Positions 16,954 through 25,930 of a stretch of 64,000 nt of DNA are shown in pieces (positions within the stretch are counted from its first letter, which is position 1; each line of letters begins with the position of its first letter). Location of the stretch: contig JAHZGH010000006.1 in assembly GCA_019420905.1 (NCBI GenBank), forward strand, positions 279,946 through 343,945, given 5' to 3'. This DNA comes from Succinivibrionaceae bacterium (GTDB taxonomy: Bacteria; Pseudomonadota; Gammaproteobacteria; Enterobacterales; Succinivibrionaceae). The position numbers and the translations under genes are program-made. Under the pieces are notes generated by a model that was not told the DNA's origin, did no database searches, and worked only from the letters and a program-made list of their open reading frames with translations.

Positions 16954-18141
16954 ATGGCTTTAGTTGAAGAGGCATTACGCGAAATAGCTCGTGGTGCTGA
17001 AGAAATTATACCTATTGATGAGTTACGTAAAAAACTTGAATCAGGTAGACAGCTTATCATTAAATTAGGTATGGATCCGACCGCTCCTGATATTCATTTA
17101 GGTCATACGGTCATTTTAAATAAGTTACGCACCTTTCAGAAATTAGGGCATAAAATTGTCTTAGTTATTGGTGATTTTACTGCTGCTATCGGCGATCCTT
17201 CAGGTAAGAATGCAACTCGCCCTGAATTACCGCGCGAAAAGATTTTAGAAAATGCTAAAACTTATGCAGAGCAGGCATTTAAAATTTTAGATAAAGATCT
17301 TACCGAAATCCGCTATAACTCCGAGTGGTGTGAAAAATTAGGTGCCGCAGGAACTATTAAGTTAGCAGCTAAGCTTACTGTTGCAAGAATGCTGGAGCGT
17401 GATGATTTTTCTAAGCGCTATTCCTCTAATCAGCCTATAGCTATTCATGAATTTTTGTATCCTTTATTCCAAGGCTATGATTCAGTTGCATTAAAGGCAG
17501 ATGTTGAATTAGGCGGAACTGATCAAAAGTTTAACTTGCTGATGGGACGCGAGCTTCAGAAAGATGCCGGCATGGAGCCGCAATGTGTGCTTATGATGCC
17601 GCTGCTCGTAGGTCTTGACGGTGTTGTTAAGATGTCCAAATCTAAGCATAATTACATCGGAGTTACCGATGAGCCTAAGGATATGTTCGGCAAGATTATG
17701 TCTATCTCTGATGATTTAATGTGGAGTTATTATGATCTCCTGTCATTTAAGAGCGTAGATGAAATAGCCGCTATCAAAGATGGCTGCTTAAAAGAAGGCA
17801 AGAACCCGCGTGATGCTAAGATTGAATTGGGCCGCGAGATTGTTGAGCGTTATCACGGAAAAGAAGCTGCAGAGGCTGCAGTTCAGGGATTCCTAAGTCA
17901 ATTTGCTAAGGGAGCTTTGCCTGAGGATATCCCTGAGGTAAGTTTAAGCGTACAGCCTTTAGCTAATTTATTGAAGCAAGCTGGTTTATGTGCTACTACC
18001 TCTGAAGCTTTGCGCATGATTAAGCAAAATGCAGTTAAGTGCGATGGCAGCGTAATTACTAATAAGGATTATGAGGTAAAGGCAGGTACTAATATCTGGC
18101 AGGTAGGAAAGCGTCGTTTTGCTAAGATCACTGTAGCTTAA
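16954..18141 (+). CDS. tyrS: Tyrosyl-tRNA synthetase
   Basis: TyrS charges tRNA-Tyr. The class I signatures are HLGH (residues 48-51) and KMSKS (in DGVVKMSKSKHNYIG, about residue 230), and a C-terminal S4-like RNA-binding domain is present. The KMSKS variant and length (395 residues) place it in the TyrS subgroup unlike E. coli TyrS (which has KFGKT). I start at 16954 because AAGGAGAATGAG precedes it; upstream ATG codons at 16912 and 16945 have poor ribosome-binding spacing. rpiA follows after 15 bases and is probably co-transcribed. Confidence 0.95.
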   Translation: MALVEEALREIARGAEEIIPIDELRKKLESGRQLIIKLGMDPTAPDIHLGHTVILNKLRTFQKLGHKIVLVIGDFTAAIGDPSGKNATRPELPREKILENAKTYAEQAFKILDKDLTEIRYNSEWCEKLGAAGTIKLAAKLTVARMLERDDFSKRYSSNQPIAIHEFLYPLFQGYDSVALKADVELGGTDQKFNLLMGRELQKDAGMEPQCVLMMPLLVGLDGVVKMSKSKHNYIGVTDEPKDMFGKIMSISDDLMWSYYDLLSFKSVDEIAAIKDGCLKEGKNPRDAKIELGREIVERYHGKEAAEAAVQGFLSQFAKGALPEDIPEVSLSVQPLANLLKQAGLCATTSEALRMIKQNAVKCDGSVITNKDYEVKAGTNIWQVGKRRFAKITVA

Positions 18142-18156
18142 TAGAGGAACTTTAAG

Positions 18157-18816
18157 ATGACACAGGATGAACTTAAGGAAATGGTGGCCATTGAGGCCTT
18201 AAAATATATTCCTGAAAATGGTGTACTAGGTGTAGGAAGCGGCTCTACTGTCGTAAAATTTATCGAGCAGATGGGCAAGCACAATGTTAAGGTTAAGGCA
18301 TGTGTAAGCAGCTCAAATAAGACTACCGAGCTTTTGCAAAAGATTGGCATGAATGTAGTCGATCCTAATACTGTTGAGGGTTATGATGTTTATATCGATG
18401 GAGCAGATGAGGTTGATCCTAACTTTAATTTGATTAAAGGCGGCGGAGCTTGTCTTACTCGCGAGAAAATATTAACCTCAATGTCAAAGACCTTTGTCTG
18501 CATTGTCGATAAGTCTAAGCTAGTTCAAACTTTAGGCAAGTTTCCGCTTCCAGTTGAGGTTATTCCGATGGGACGCGAAGCTGTAGCCAGAGCTTTACGC
18601 GCTTTAGGCGGCAACCCGGTTTTGCGCGAAGGCTGCATTACTGATAATGGCTGCGAGATCCTTGATGTTCATGGCCTGCATATCACAGATCCTTTAACCT
18701 TAGAGCGCCAGATTAACGCTATTCCAGGCGTTGTTACTGTAGGCTTATTTGCCAATCGCGGTGCTGAAGTTGTTTTATATGCGACTGAAGATGGCGTTAA
18801 GGTTTTAAAGAAGTAA
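18157..18816 (+). CDS. rpiA: Ribose-5-phosphate isomerase A
   Basis: RpiA interconverts ribose-5-phosphate and ribulose-5-phosphate. Conserved motifs: GVGSGSTVVKFIE near residue 27, YIDGADEVDPNFNLIKGGGACLTREKI near residue 81, and VVTVGLFANRGAEVVL near the end. The 219 residues equal E. coli RpiA. It completes, with the tal and tkt genes at 26-29 kb, the non-oxidative pentose phosphate set except for the epimerase. Confidence 0.97.
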   Translation: MTQDELKEMVAIEALKYIPENGVLGVGSGSTVVKFIEQMGKHNVKVKACVSSSNKTTELLQKIGMNVVDPNTVEGYDVYIDGADEVDPNFNLIKGGGACLTREKILTSMSKTFVCIVDKSKLVQTLGKFPLPVEVIPMGREAVARALRALGGNPVLREGCITDNGCEILDVHGLHITDPLTLERQINAIPGVVTVGLFANRGAEVVLYATEDGVKVLKK

Positions 18817-18840
18817 TTATTTAGGAAGCTTCTTTAGCTA

Positions 18841-18897
18841 ACGGGGTCTTAGAGATATTTGTGCAGCATATAAGCAGTCTCAAGACTCCGTAATTTT
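18841..18897 (+). terminator. Probable rpiA terminator
   Basis: Long imperfect stem: ACGGGGTCTT (18841-18850) pairs with AAGACTCCGT (18882-18891) with one G-U pair, extended inward by GAGA/TCTC. ATTTTT follows. Confidence 0.6.
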
Positions 18898-18952
18898 TGA
18901 AATTTACAAATTTCATCAGAAATTTTATTTTTTCTTAAATAACATACCTTTT

Positions 18953-19327
18953 ATGATCAAGAAGTTATTCTTTATATTTCTGTCATTTTTAATGACAGGA
19001 AAAGCTTTTTGCAATCAAGAAGCAGTTCCTGAATATGATAAACATACATTAGCAACAACATCAGGATTGATAACCTGGTTTATAACGACTATAGCTATTT
19101 TGATATTAATTGTAGTTATAGGCTTATTTTTAAAAAGATCTCGCTTTGTTAAAAAACAGACAGGGAAGATGGCAATTGAGGGACAGCTAGCTTTAGGCCC
19201 AAAAGAACGAGTCGTAATTGTTAAGGCTGGCAATAGAAAAATTCTCTTGGGCGTTACTACGCAAAATATAAATTATATTGCTGATCTTAGTGATGAAGAG
19301 CTTTGTGCAAAAGCAAAAGAAAAGTAA
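18953..19327 (+). CDS. fliO: FliO-like flagellar export component, orphan
   Basis: FliO helps assemble the FliP ring of the flagellar type III export apparatus. The 124-residue protein has a signal-like N-terminus, one transmembrane segment (about residues 38-63), and the cytoplasmic FliO block LALGPKERVVIVKAGNRKIL followed by LGVT. FliO is normally encoded in fliLMNOPQR; here no other flagellar gene is present in the window. No strong ribosome-binding site precedes the ATG. It could be a relocated flagellar gene or a relic. Confidence 0.75.
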   Translation: MIKKLFFIFLSFLMTGKAFCNQEAVPEYDKHTLATTSGLITWFITTIAILILIVVIGLFLKRSRFVKKQTGKMAIEGQLALGPKERVVIVKAGNRKILLGVTTQNINYIADLSDEELCAKAKEK

Positions 19328-19370
19328 GCTATATTCCTAAATAAGCTTGAGATTATTTTATTATTTTTGG

Positions 19371-19700
19371 CTATTTGTTTATATTCAGGATATTTTTAGC
19401 ATCAGTGCTTTCAAAAGGGCTATTTCCTATATAAATTCTCCCAAAATCATCCATATGCAAAGCTCCGCCGTTTCCTGAGTAATCATTGATTCTACCAAAG
19501 GAAAAAGGCGAATCTCCGGAATAAAGATTGCCAAATTCATCGCTGTAAATTATGCCATCAGATCCTGAGCTGTTGTTTATTTCCCCTACCTGAAAAGGAT
19601 TATTGCCGTCATAAACATTGCCAAAGCTATCGGCATGCAGCGTTCCGGCATAGCTAAAATTAGCTGCAGCAAGCAAATATAATATTAATAATTTTTTCAT
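19371..19700 (-). CDS. Secreted protein with 30-residue tandem repeats
   Basis: A signal peptide (MKKLLILYLLAAANFSYA, cleavage after residue 18) is followed by two and a half units of exactly 30 residues, starting at residues 21, 51 and 81. Each unit carries D-x-F-G-x-x-Y-x-G-x-x-P-F. The pattern looks like a short beta-strand repeat, as in beta-flower or beta-propeller-like folds; that is inference. I recognise no named family. It is convergent with fliO and downstream of ppnN on the same strand. Confidence 0.7.
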   Translation of the reverse strand: MKKLLILYLLAAANFSYAGTLHADSFGNVYDGNNPFQVGEINNSSGSDGIIYSDEFGNLYSGDSPFSFGRINDYSGNGGALHMDDFGRIYIGNSPFESTDAKNILNINK

Positions 19701-19823
19701 ATAAAATAAACCTTATATTTTAGCTTAAAGCTAGACAATACAAGCTTCCTCATTGAATAATATTTAAGATATTCTATGCATTAGTATAATATTACAATGA
19801 TTATTATTTATGCTTTTCATATT

Positions 19824-19854
19824 AAAAGCCTAAGCAGTTAAAGCTTAGGCTTTT
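19824..19854. terminator. Terminator of ppnN
   Basis: A perfect 12-base stem (AAAAGCCTAAGC / GCTTAGGCTTTT) with a 7-base loop. It has T-runs in both directions and ends 5 bases from the ppnN stop. Confidence 0.85.
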
Positions 19855-19859
19855 AAAAT

Positions 19860-21236
19860 TTAGTCCTTTTTTAAAATATAGCAAGGCTTATATTCACGCT
19901 GAGAGAGTAAAATGCGTTTTTGCTTTATAAAGTCATTTAGCAGCTGTTCCATGCTCTCAACAATATCAGCATCGCCATGTAAAGTGAACGGACCTTCCTT
20001 AGCTATTATCTTGATGCCTTGTTCTTTGACATTTCCCGTAACAATGCCAGAGAATGCTGCTCTTAAGTTAGCAGCAAGCTTCCAAGGCTCCTGGTCACGA
20101 TGAAGATTTAATGAAGCCATAGTTTGATGATTTACAGTTATAGGCTTTTGTAATTCTTCAGGGATTTTTAAAGTCCAATTAAAGCAGTAAGAATCATGAA
20201 TGATTGTGCGGTGATCAAAGACTGTATCTAAATTATTTTTTACCTCTATGGCTACCGCTTTAGGATCATTGATGATTAGCTTATACATGCGGGTAATGTC
20301 TTCACCAAAGCATTTTATTAAAAAGTTCTCTAAAGCCTCAAAGTAAGGGCGAGATTCTTCATTGCCGGTTAAAATTAGCGGCATGACAGAACGACGATTT
20401 TCTTCCATAAGTTTGATGCTTAAGATAAATAATAATTCCTCAGCAGTTCCGGGACCGCCAGGAAAGACAATTAGAACATGTCCTAAGCGGACAAAGGCTT
20501 CCAGGCGTTTTTCTATATCAGGCAAAATCACCAGATCAGAAACCATAGAATTAGGCGGTTCAGCTGCAATGATGGAAGGCTCTGTAAGTCCGATTAGTCG
20601 GCATTTATGGCTTGCACATTGCTGTGAATGTCCCACCATGCTGCCTTTCATCGGCGCTTCCATGATTCCAGGTCCGCAGCCAGTACAGACATCAATTTTG
20701 CGCAGGCCAAGCTCAATGCCTACATCGTAGGCATATTCGTATTCGCTGCGAGAGATAGAATGTCCGCCCCAGCATACGGCTAAGTTAGGCTTTGCTCCAG
20801 GCTCCATGACAGAGGCATTGCGTAAGAGCATGAAAACATTATTAGTAATATATTCACCCTCTGTTGTGTAGCTATCTCTCAGAGCATTGTCAAAGGCATC
20901 TTTATATATTTTGATTTGGACTAAGTCACGTAGAACAGAATAAAGATGATTGCGTAAAGTTTTTACTATAACGCCATCGACAATAGCTGATTCAGGCGGA
21001 TTGATAAGCTCAATTTTTAAGCCGCGTTCATTACGCAAGACATTAATTTCAAAATTTTCATAATTATCTAAAAGCTCTTTAGAATTATCAGTAAGGTTAC
21101 CGCTATTTAATACTGCTAATGAACAGTTGCGATAGAGCTCATAGAGCTCGCCTCTGGAGCTTAAGGAAATACTATTGGCTTCATTCTGCGTCAATAAAGC
21201 CATCATACCGGAGGGCCATACCTCTTTAATACTCAT
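19860..21236 (-). CDS. ppnN: Pyrimidine/purine nucleotide 5'-monophosphate nucleosidase
   Basis: PpnN (YgdH) hydrolyses nucleoside monophosphates to the base and ribose-5-phosphate, and in E. coli is stimulated by (p)ppGpp. The central LOG-like nucleosidase domain carries CTGCGPGIMEAPMKG near residue 190 and FPGGPGTAEELL near residue 256, the PGGxGTxxE motif. N- and C-terminal regulatory domains are also present. The 458 residues fit E. coli PpnN (454). In E. coli ppnN is also near queF, as here. Confidence 0.95.
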   Translation of the reverse strand: MSIKEVWPSGMMALLTQNEANSISLSSRGELYELYRNCSLAVLNSGNLTDNSKELLDNYENFEINVLRNERGLKIELINPPESAIVDGVIVKTLRNHLYSVLRDLVQIKIYKDAFDNALRDSYTTEGEYITNNVFMLLRNASVMEPGAKPNLAVCWGGHSISRSEYEYAYDVGIELGLRKIDVCTGCGPGIMEAPMKGSMVGHSQQCASHKCRLIGLTEPSIIAAEPPNSMVSDLVILPDIEKRLEAFVRLGHVLIVFPGGPGTAEELLFILSIKLMEENRRSVMPLILTGNEESRPYFEALENFLIKCFGEDITRMYKLIINDPKAVAIEVKNNLDTVFDHRTIIHDSYCFNWTLKIPEELQKPITVNHQTMASLNLHRDQEPWKLAANLRAAFSGIVTGNVKEQGIKIIAKEGPFTLHGDADIVESMEQLLNDFIKQKRILLSQREYKPCYILKKD

Positions 21237-21329
21237 GAAAACTCCTATTTTATTTTTTATTATCTATACAAAATATAGGACAAAAAATCTTAAAGTCTAA
21301 GCGAATTAACAAGTTAAAGAGATCTGTAA

Positions 21330-21354
21330 AAGAGGGGAGTTCCCCTCTTTTTGA
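21330..21354. terminator. Terminator between queF and ppnN
   Basis: An 8-base stem (AAGAGGGG / CCCCTCTT) with AGTT loop. T-runs flank it in both directions. Confidence 0.85.
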
Positions 21355-21359
21355 GGTAA

Positions 21360-22181
21360 CTATTGACGATAGCAGCGTGCTATGTGGCAAGGAATTTCTT
21401 GAAGATTAGTACGCACTGGATTTATGTCTATGCCGCCGCGACGGGTAAAGCAGGCTGCAACAGTGAGCTCTTGAGGCTTTAAATTAACTAAGATATCGCT
21501 GTAGATCATTTCCGCGCACTGTTCGTGGAAGCCCTGATGATGGCGCAAACTGCAAAGATAAGCAAAAAGAGACTGATGATCGATCTTTGGTCCCTTATAG
21601 CTTATAAACACAGTTGCATGATCTGGCTGTGAAGTGACAGGGCATAGGGTTCTTAAGATATTTGAGCTTAAGGTTTCCTCTGCGTATTGGTTTAAATCAC
21701 ATTTCAATAATTTAGGATTATAGGTATATTCTACTTTTTCAAGAGTAATCTCTTTATCAATTAAAATACCGCTTGCAGAGCTTATAGGAAAGGCACAAAT
21801 TTCCAGATCAAAAAGCTTTACACAAACCTCGCTGTGCAAAACATTTGATAAATCTTGCTGAATGATGGCTTCTACCTCAGCTAAATCTGAAAATTTGGTC
21901 ATTGTAAATGAGCCTAAATAAAGCTTTAAAGATTTGCTTTCGACAATAAACTCACTTGAAGCATTGACGCGAATTGAGCCCCAGGCAACTTGCGGAATGC
22001 CGCTGGCATTTAGATAGCATAATTCATAAATACGCCATAAATCGTAGCCTAAAAATTCCTTTTGGCTTAAGCTTGCACGTCCTATGGATCTATTTATAGG
22101 CTGTAATAAAGATGGACTGTAGTCTTCATAATAGCGAGTAGATTTTCCTAAGACTAGATTTTGGGTATCTAAGTTTTCCAT
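21360..22181 (-). CDS. queF: NADPH-dependent 7-cyano-7-deazaguanine reductase
   Basis: QueF reduces preQ0 to preQ1 in queuosine synthesis. It is the long (two-domain) form with ESKSLKLYLGSF in the N-terminal half and the catalytic LCPVTSQPD (cysteine and aspartate) in the C-terminal half, then RHHQGFHEQCAE. I start at 22181, giving 273 residues: GGAG lies 7 bases upstream and the ATG overlaps the rsmE stop as TAATG, which indicates translational coupling. A longer frame would run into rsmE coding sequence. It is the last gene of endA-rsmE-queF. Confidence 0.95.
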   Translation of the reverse strand: MENLDTQNLVLGKSTRYYEDYSPSLLQPINRSIGRASLSQKEFLGYDLWRIYELCYLNASGIPQVAWGSIRVNASSEFIVESKSLKLYLGSFTMTKFSDLAEVEAIIQQDLSNVLHSEVCVKLFDLEICAFPISSASGILIDKEITLEKVEYTYNPKLLKCDLNQYAEETLSSNILRTLCPVTSQPDHATVFISYKGPKIDHQSLFAYLCSLRHHQGFHEQCAEMIYSDILVNLKPQELTVAACFTRRGGIDINPVRTNLQEIPCHIARCYRQ

Positions 22182-22909
22182 TAAAGATCTCCAAAGTGTG
22201 CACCTAACACGCATAAAGCAGCTAAGGCAGCAGTTTCTGTACGTAAAATTCTTGGTCCTAGCGTTACGCCGATAAAACCAGCATCTTTGGATTTAGCTAT
22301 TTCATCATCGCTTAAGCCGCCCTCCGGACCAATTAATAATCTGATTTTTCCTTTTATATTTAGGTCTTTAATCTTTATTTTAGCTTTAGGATCTAAAGTA
22401 AGATTTAAGCTTGCGGATTCGCCGCTTTCACACCAGGCATTTAAATCCATAACCTGATTTACTGTAGGAACGACATTGCGATAACATTGCTCGCAGGCGC
22501 TGTTAGCGATTTTTTGCCATTGCTGTATTTTTCGTTCCTGGCGTTTTTCATCTAGCTTGACGCCGCAGCGGCTTGAATATAGCGGAGTGATTTTGCTGAT
22601 GCCTAACTCTACGGCTTTTTGAATGGTAAATTCCATTTTATCGCCGCGGCTTATAACCTGGCCGAGTTCGATTTCTAAAGGAGATTCATTATTACGGCAT
22701 ATTGCTTCACCACATAATGCCAAAGCCTGCTTTTTTACATCTAAGAGCTTGGCGTTATATTCATGGCCTTTGCCGTCAAAGACTACAAAAACATCGCCTT
22801 CTTTAAAACGGAGCACGCGGCATAAATGGCCAAAGCCGTCTTCGCTTAATTTAAAAGCTGTTCCTGGGGTTAAATTAGCTTCCCCTTCGTATATACGTAC
22901 GGTTCTCAT
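22181..22909 (-). CDS. rsmE: 16S rRNA (uracil-1498-N3)-methyltransferase
   Basis: RsmE methylates U1498 of 16S rRNA using S-adenosylmethionine. The C-terminal SPOUT knot motif is clear: LLIGPEGGLSDDEI and VTLGPRILRTETAALAAL. The N-terminal PUA-like domain is also present. At 242 residues it is a typical length (E. coli 243). It overlaps endA by 4 bases (ATGA) and queF by 1 base, so the three genes form a tight operon. Confidence 0.95.
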   Translation of the reverse strand: MRTVRIYEGEANLTPGTAFKLSEDGFGHLCRVLRFKEGDVFVVFDGKGHEYNAKLLDVKKQALALCGEAICRNNESPLEIELGQVISRGDKMEFTIQKAVELGISKITPLYSSRCGVKLDEKRQERKIQQWQKIANSACEQCYRNVVPTVNQVMDLNAWCESGESASLNLTLDPKAKIKIKDLNIKGKIRLLIGPEGGLSDDEIAKSKDAGFIGVTLGPRILRTETAALAALCVLGAHFGDL

Positions 22910-23619
22910 TTAATTTTTTTACATTGTGCAGTTACAAAAGGATTGTCGTTTCCTTGGATTTTAGTGATAAGCTCATTGCGCTTACACTCATTAGAAGTAG
23001 CTTTATAAGCTTTGTTCCATTCGTTAAATAAGCTTTGTTGCTGTGAGCTTAATTTAAGATGGTAGCGATCTTGCATATATAAATAAGCGCGAGCAATAAT
23101 CCCTCGAGCTCGTTTCGGCGGATTTACCAGCTGACGCTTTCTATCAATAATCATTTCACATTGGCCGTAGTTTTTAGGTCCGCGTACAACTTTAGCAAAT
23201 CTGTAATTACTGCGATCACCGTTAATTTCGCCTACGGCAGGATAGAGATTATGTAAATCTCCTTCCATAGTTTTAAAGAGGTTATCGGTTTGCCCGCAGT
23301 TTTTCCTGCCGCCGTTTACCCAGCATTGTCTTTGATGTGCAAATTCCCAGGCACTGACAATGTGTTCTGCCTCAATACGTTTAGCTCGGCTTTCGTTTTT
23401 TCGTATTTTGTATCCGCAAGATTTTAAATTAACCTTATAGCCTTTTTTGGGAAAGGTTATGTCACATCCGCAGTATAGAGTCTGAGGATTATCTAATTGT
23501 TTGAAAATTTTAGGCAGTTCTTGTTTAGCTTCACGAAAAGACTGAATATCATCTGCAGAGGCTAAATTTAAGCCTATTCCAAAGGAAAGGGCTGCAATTA
23601 ATATTTTTTGTAAAAACAT
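22906..23619 (-). CDS. endA: Endonuclease I, periplasmic/extracellular
   Basis: EndA is a non-specific DNase exported through the Sec pathway. The protein has a signal peptide (MFLQKILIAALSFGIGLNLA, cleaved near ASA-D) and the His-Me finger nuclease core: EAEHIVSAWEF, CGQTDNLFKTMEGDLHNLYPA and GDRSNYRFAKV. Cysteine pairs in the mature chain match the disulfide-rich family. Length 237 is close to E. coli (235). First gene of endA-rsmE-queF; endA-rsmE is also the order in E. coli. Confidence 0.95.
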   Translation of the reverse strand: MFLQKILIAALSFGIGLNLASADDIQSFREAKQELPKIFKQLDNPQTLYCGCDITFPKKGYKVNLKSCGYKIRKNESRAKRIEAEHIVSAWEFAHQRQCWVNGGRKNCGQTDNLFKTMEGDLHNLYPAVGEINGDRSNYRFAKVVRGPKNYGQCEMIIDRKRQLVNPPKRARGIIARAYLYMQDRYHLKLSSQQQSLFNEWNKAYKATSNECKRNELITKIQGNDNPFVTAQCKKIK

Positions 23620-23881
23620 AGGCTGTGTATTTTGAATCTATATTATTTAGTATACAGGAAAATTTATTTTATAAAAAAATAGAATATTAGATGATTTAGC
23701 AGAATAATGCAGTATATAGCATCAATTGCTTTAATCGTTATTTATAAAAAAATTTTTTAGCTAGATGATGCCTCAAAAGTGAAAATAACCTTTGGACAAA
23801 AATCCTGGAAATATCGAATAATAGGTTAAACTTAAAGCCTGATAAAAAATTAGTAAGGCTTTAATAAGACTAGGAGTTTTT

Positions 23882-24724
23882 ATGAATATTGATCTTCATT
23901 CCATGGCAACTTTTGGTGTTGCGGGCAATTTTACAGGACATTTAGAACAGGCCGGTGAGGCTCGTGATTTTACCTCAGTCAAAACAGCTGAAGCTAAAGC
24001 TCCAAAAGCTATATTTCCAACTTTTATTCCTAATGCAGGAGAGGCAGTTCCTGAATATTTAAAAATTTTTCCTTTCGATGCTTATAGAATTATTTTCCCT
24101 AAGGGAGAGCAAAAGCTGCAGATTGAGCCTGAGTGTGCCATTGTCTGTGATGCGACCTATGAAGGGGATAAATTAGTCGCTTTAAAACCGATTGTCTTTA
24201 GCGCATCAAATGATTGTTCTATCAGAAAAGAAGGTGCAAAGAAGATCAGCGAAAAGAAAAATTGGGGACGCTCTAGCAAAGGCTTTGCTTCTAATTTCAT
24301 TAAGATTGATAAATTTCAACCAGGTGGAATCTTAGATGATTATCGCATTGCTAGCTTTTTAATTCGTAACGGCGAGATTTATGCTTATGGTGAAGACAGC
24401 GCCGTCAGCGATTATAGCTATATTTATGATAAGCTTATTTCCTGGATGATCGATAAATTCAATAATCAGCACAATGAGGGACCTGCTGAAGATTTGCATT
24501 CTTATCTAGTTGATGCAAAGCAGCCGCGTCAATTGATGATTTCTATTGGAGCTACTCGCTACACTGACTATGGAGAACATAATTTCTTGCAAAACGGAGA
24601 TAAATCTGTAGTTGTTTTATATCCGCAAAGTGAATACAGCTTTGAGGAAATTAAGAAGCGAGCCTTAAAAGATAATCTTGAAGAAGATAATATTTCTGTT
24701 CTGATTCAGGATGTAGTACTTTAA
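23882..24724 (+). CDS. DUF5718 family protein, FAH-like fold suspected
   Basis: The 280-residue soluble protein matches the DUF5718 family from memory of its conserved blocks: FGVAGNFTGHLEQAGEA at the N-terminus, NDCSIRKEGAKKISEKKNWG in the middle and LISIGATRYT-like MISIGATRYTDYGEHN. Function is not known. The stretch IEPECAIVCD followed by SASNDCSIRK resembles the E-x-E metal-binding and NDxSxR motifs of fumarylacetoacetate hydrolase-fold enzymes; this is my inference. AGGAG precedes the ATG. It is monocistronic and convergent with metK. Confidence 0.8.
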   Translation: MNIDLHSMATFGVAGNFTGHLEQAGEARDFTSVKTAEAKAPKAIFPTFIPNAGEAVPEYLKIFPFDAYRIIFPKGEQKLQIEPECAIVCDATYEGDKLVALKPIVFSASNDCSIRKEGAKKISEKKNWGRSSKGFASNFIKIDKFQPGGILDDYRIASFLIRNGEIYAYGEDSAVSDYSYIYDKLISWMIDKFNNQHNEGPAEDLHSYLVDAKQPRQLMISIGATRYTDYGEHNFLQNGDKSVVVLYPQSEYSFEEIKKRALKDNLEEDNISVLIQDVVL

Positions 24725-24740
24725 AATTTTTAAGAATTTG

Positions 24741-24768
24741 AAAAAATGCGCCTATTGGCGCATTTTTT
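24741..24768. terminator. Bidirectional terminator between DUF5718 gene and metK
   Basis: A perfect 12-base stem (AAAAAATGCGCC / GGCGCATTTTTT) with a TATT loop serves both convergent genes. Confidence 0.95.
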
Positions 24769-24784
24769 ATTCACATAATAAGAA

Positions 24785-25930
24785 TTACAGCATTGATCTT
24801 AAAATGTCAGCTTTATCAGTCTGCTCCCAAGGAAATTCCTCGCGTCCAAAGTGTCCGTAAGTTGCAGTAGGCTGATAAATAGGTCTTAGCAGATCCAGCT
24901 GCTTTATTAATCCGTAAGGACGCAGATCTACTACCTCGCTAATCATGGCGGCAATCTTATCTTCAGGAATAATGCCTGTGCCAAAAGTATTTACTGATAC
25001 AGATACAGGCTTAGAAACGCCTATGGCATAGGAAACCTGAATTTCGCAGCGCTTAGCTAAGTTGGCAGCAACAATGTTCTTAGCTGCATAGCGAGCTGCA
25101 TAGGCTGCAGATCTGTCAACCTTTGACGGATCTTTTCCTGAGAAAGCTCCGCCGCCGTGACGAGCTGCACCGCCGTAAGTATCTACGATAATCTTTCGGC
25201 CAGTAACGCCGGCATCGCCAACAGGTCCGCCAATTACGAAACGACCAGTAGGATTTATGAAATACTTGGTTTTAGCTGTTAGATATTTAGAGGGGATAAC
25301 CTTTTTGATAATCTCCTCCATAACGCCTTCGTGCACGGTTTCCTGGCTAACATCAGGAGTGTGCTGTGAAGATAAGACGATAGTATCAATATAATCAATA
25401 GAGCCGTCGTCTTTATATGCAAAAGTGACTTGACTTTTAGCATCCGGACGCAAGAACGGTAAAATTCCCTGACGACGGACTAAAGATTGACGGCGCATAA
25501 GCTGATGTGCGTAAGTAATCGGAGCTGGCATAAGCTCGGGAGTTTCATTTGTTGCATAACCGAACATAATGCCTTGATCTCCTGCGCCTTGATCTTCAGG
25601 ATTTTCTCTGCTTACGCCTTGATTGATATCTGGAGATTGTTTTCCTAAAGCATTTAAAAATGCACAATAATGGCCGTCAAAACCTACCTCTGTAGTGTTA
25701 TAGCCAATATCACAGATAGTTTTTCTGACTACGGCTTCAAAATCAACATTAGCAGTAGTTGTAACTTCGCCCGCGACGAGAACTAATCCAGTTTTAACTA
25801 AAGTCTCGCAGGCAACATGAGCATAACGATCTTCTTTTAAGATAGCGTCTAAAACGGCATCGGAAACTTGATCGGCAACTTTATCAGGATGTCCTTCTGA
25901 AACAGACTCAGATGTAAATAAATGGGACAT
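24785..25930 (-). CDS. metK: S-adenosylmethionine synthetase
   Basis: MetK makes S-adenosylmethionine from methionine and ATP. Motifs: GHPDKVADQVSDAVLDAIL near residue 14, GAGDQGIMFGYA near residue 117 and GGGAFSGKDPSKVDRSAAY near residue 258 (the phosphate loop). The 381 residues agree with E. coli (384). No SAM riboswitch or MetJ box array was found in the 5' region. It lies near endA-rsmE and tkt-pgk-fbaA as in E. coli. Confidence 0.98.
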   Translation of the reverse strand: MSHLFTSESVSEGHPDKVADQVSDAVLDAILKEDRYAHVACETLVKTGLVLVAGEVTTTANVDFEAVVRKTICDIGYNTTEVGFDGHYCAFLNALGKQSPDINQGVSRENPEDQGAGDQGIMFGYATNETPELMPAPITYAHQLMRRQSLVRRQGILPFLRPDAKSQVTFAYKDDGSIDYIDTIVLSSQHTPDVSQETVHEGVMEEIIKKVIPSKYLTAKTKYFINPTGRFVIGGPVGDAGVTGRKIIVDTYGGAARHGGGAFSGKDPSKVDRSAAYAARYAAKNIVAANLAKRCEIQVSYAIGVSKPVSVSVNTFGTGIIPEDKIAAMISEVVDLRPYGLIKQLDLLRPIYQPTATYGHFGREEFPWEQTDKADILRSML

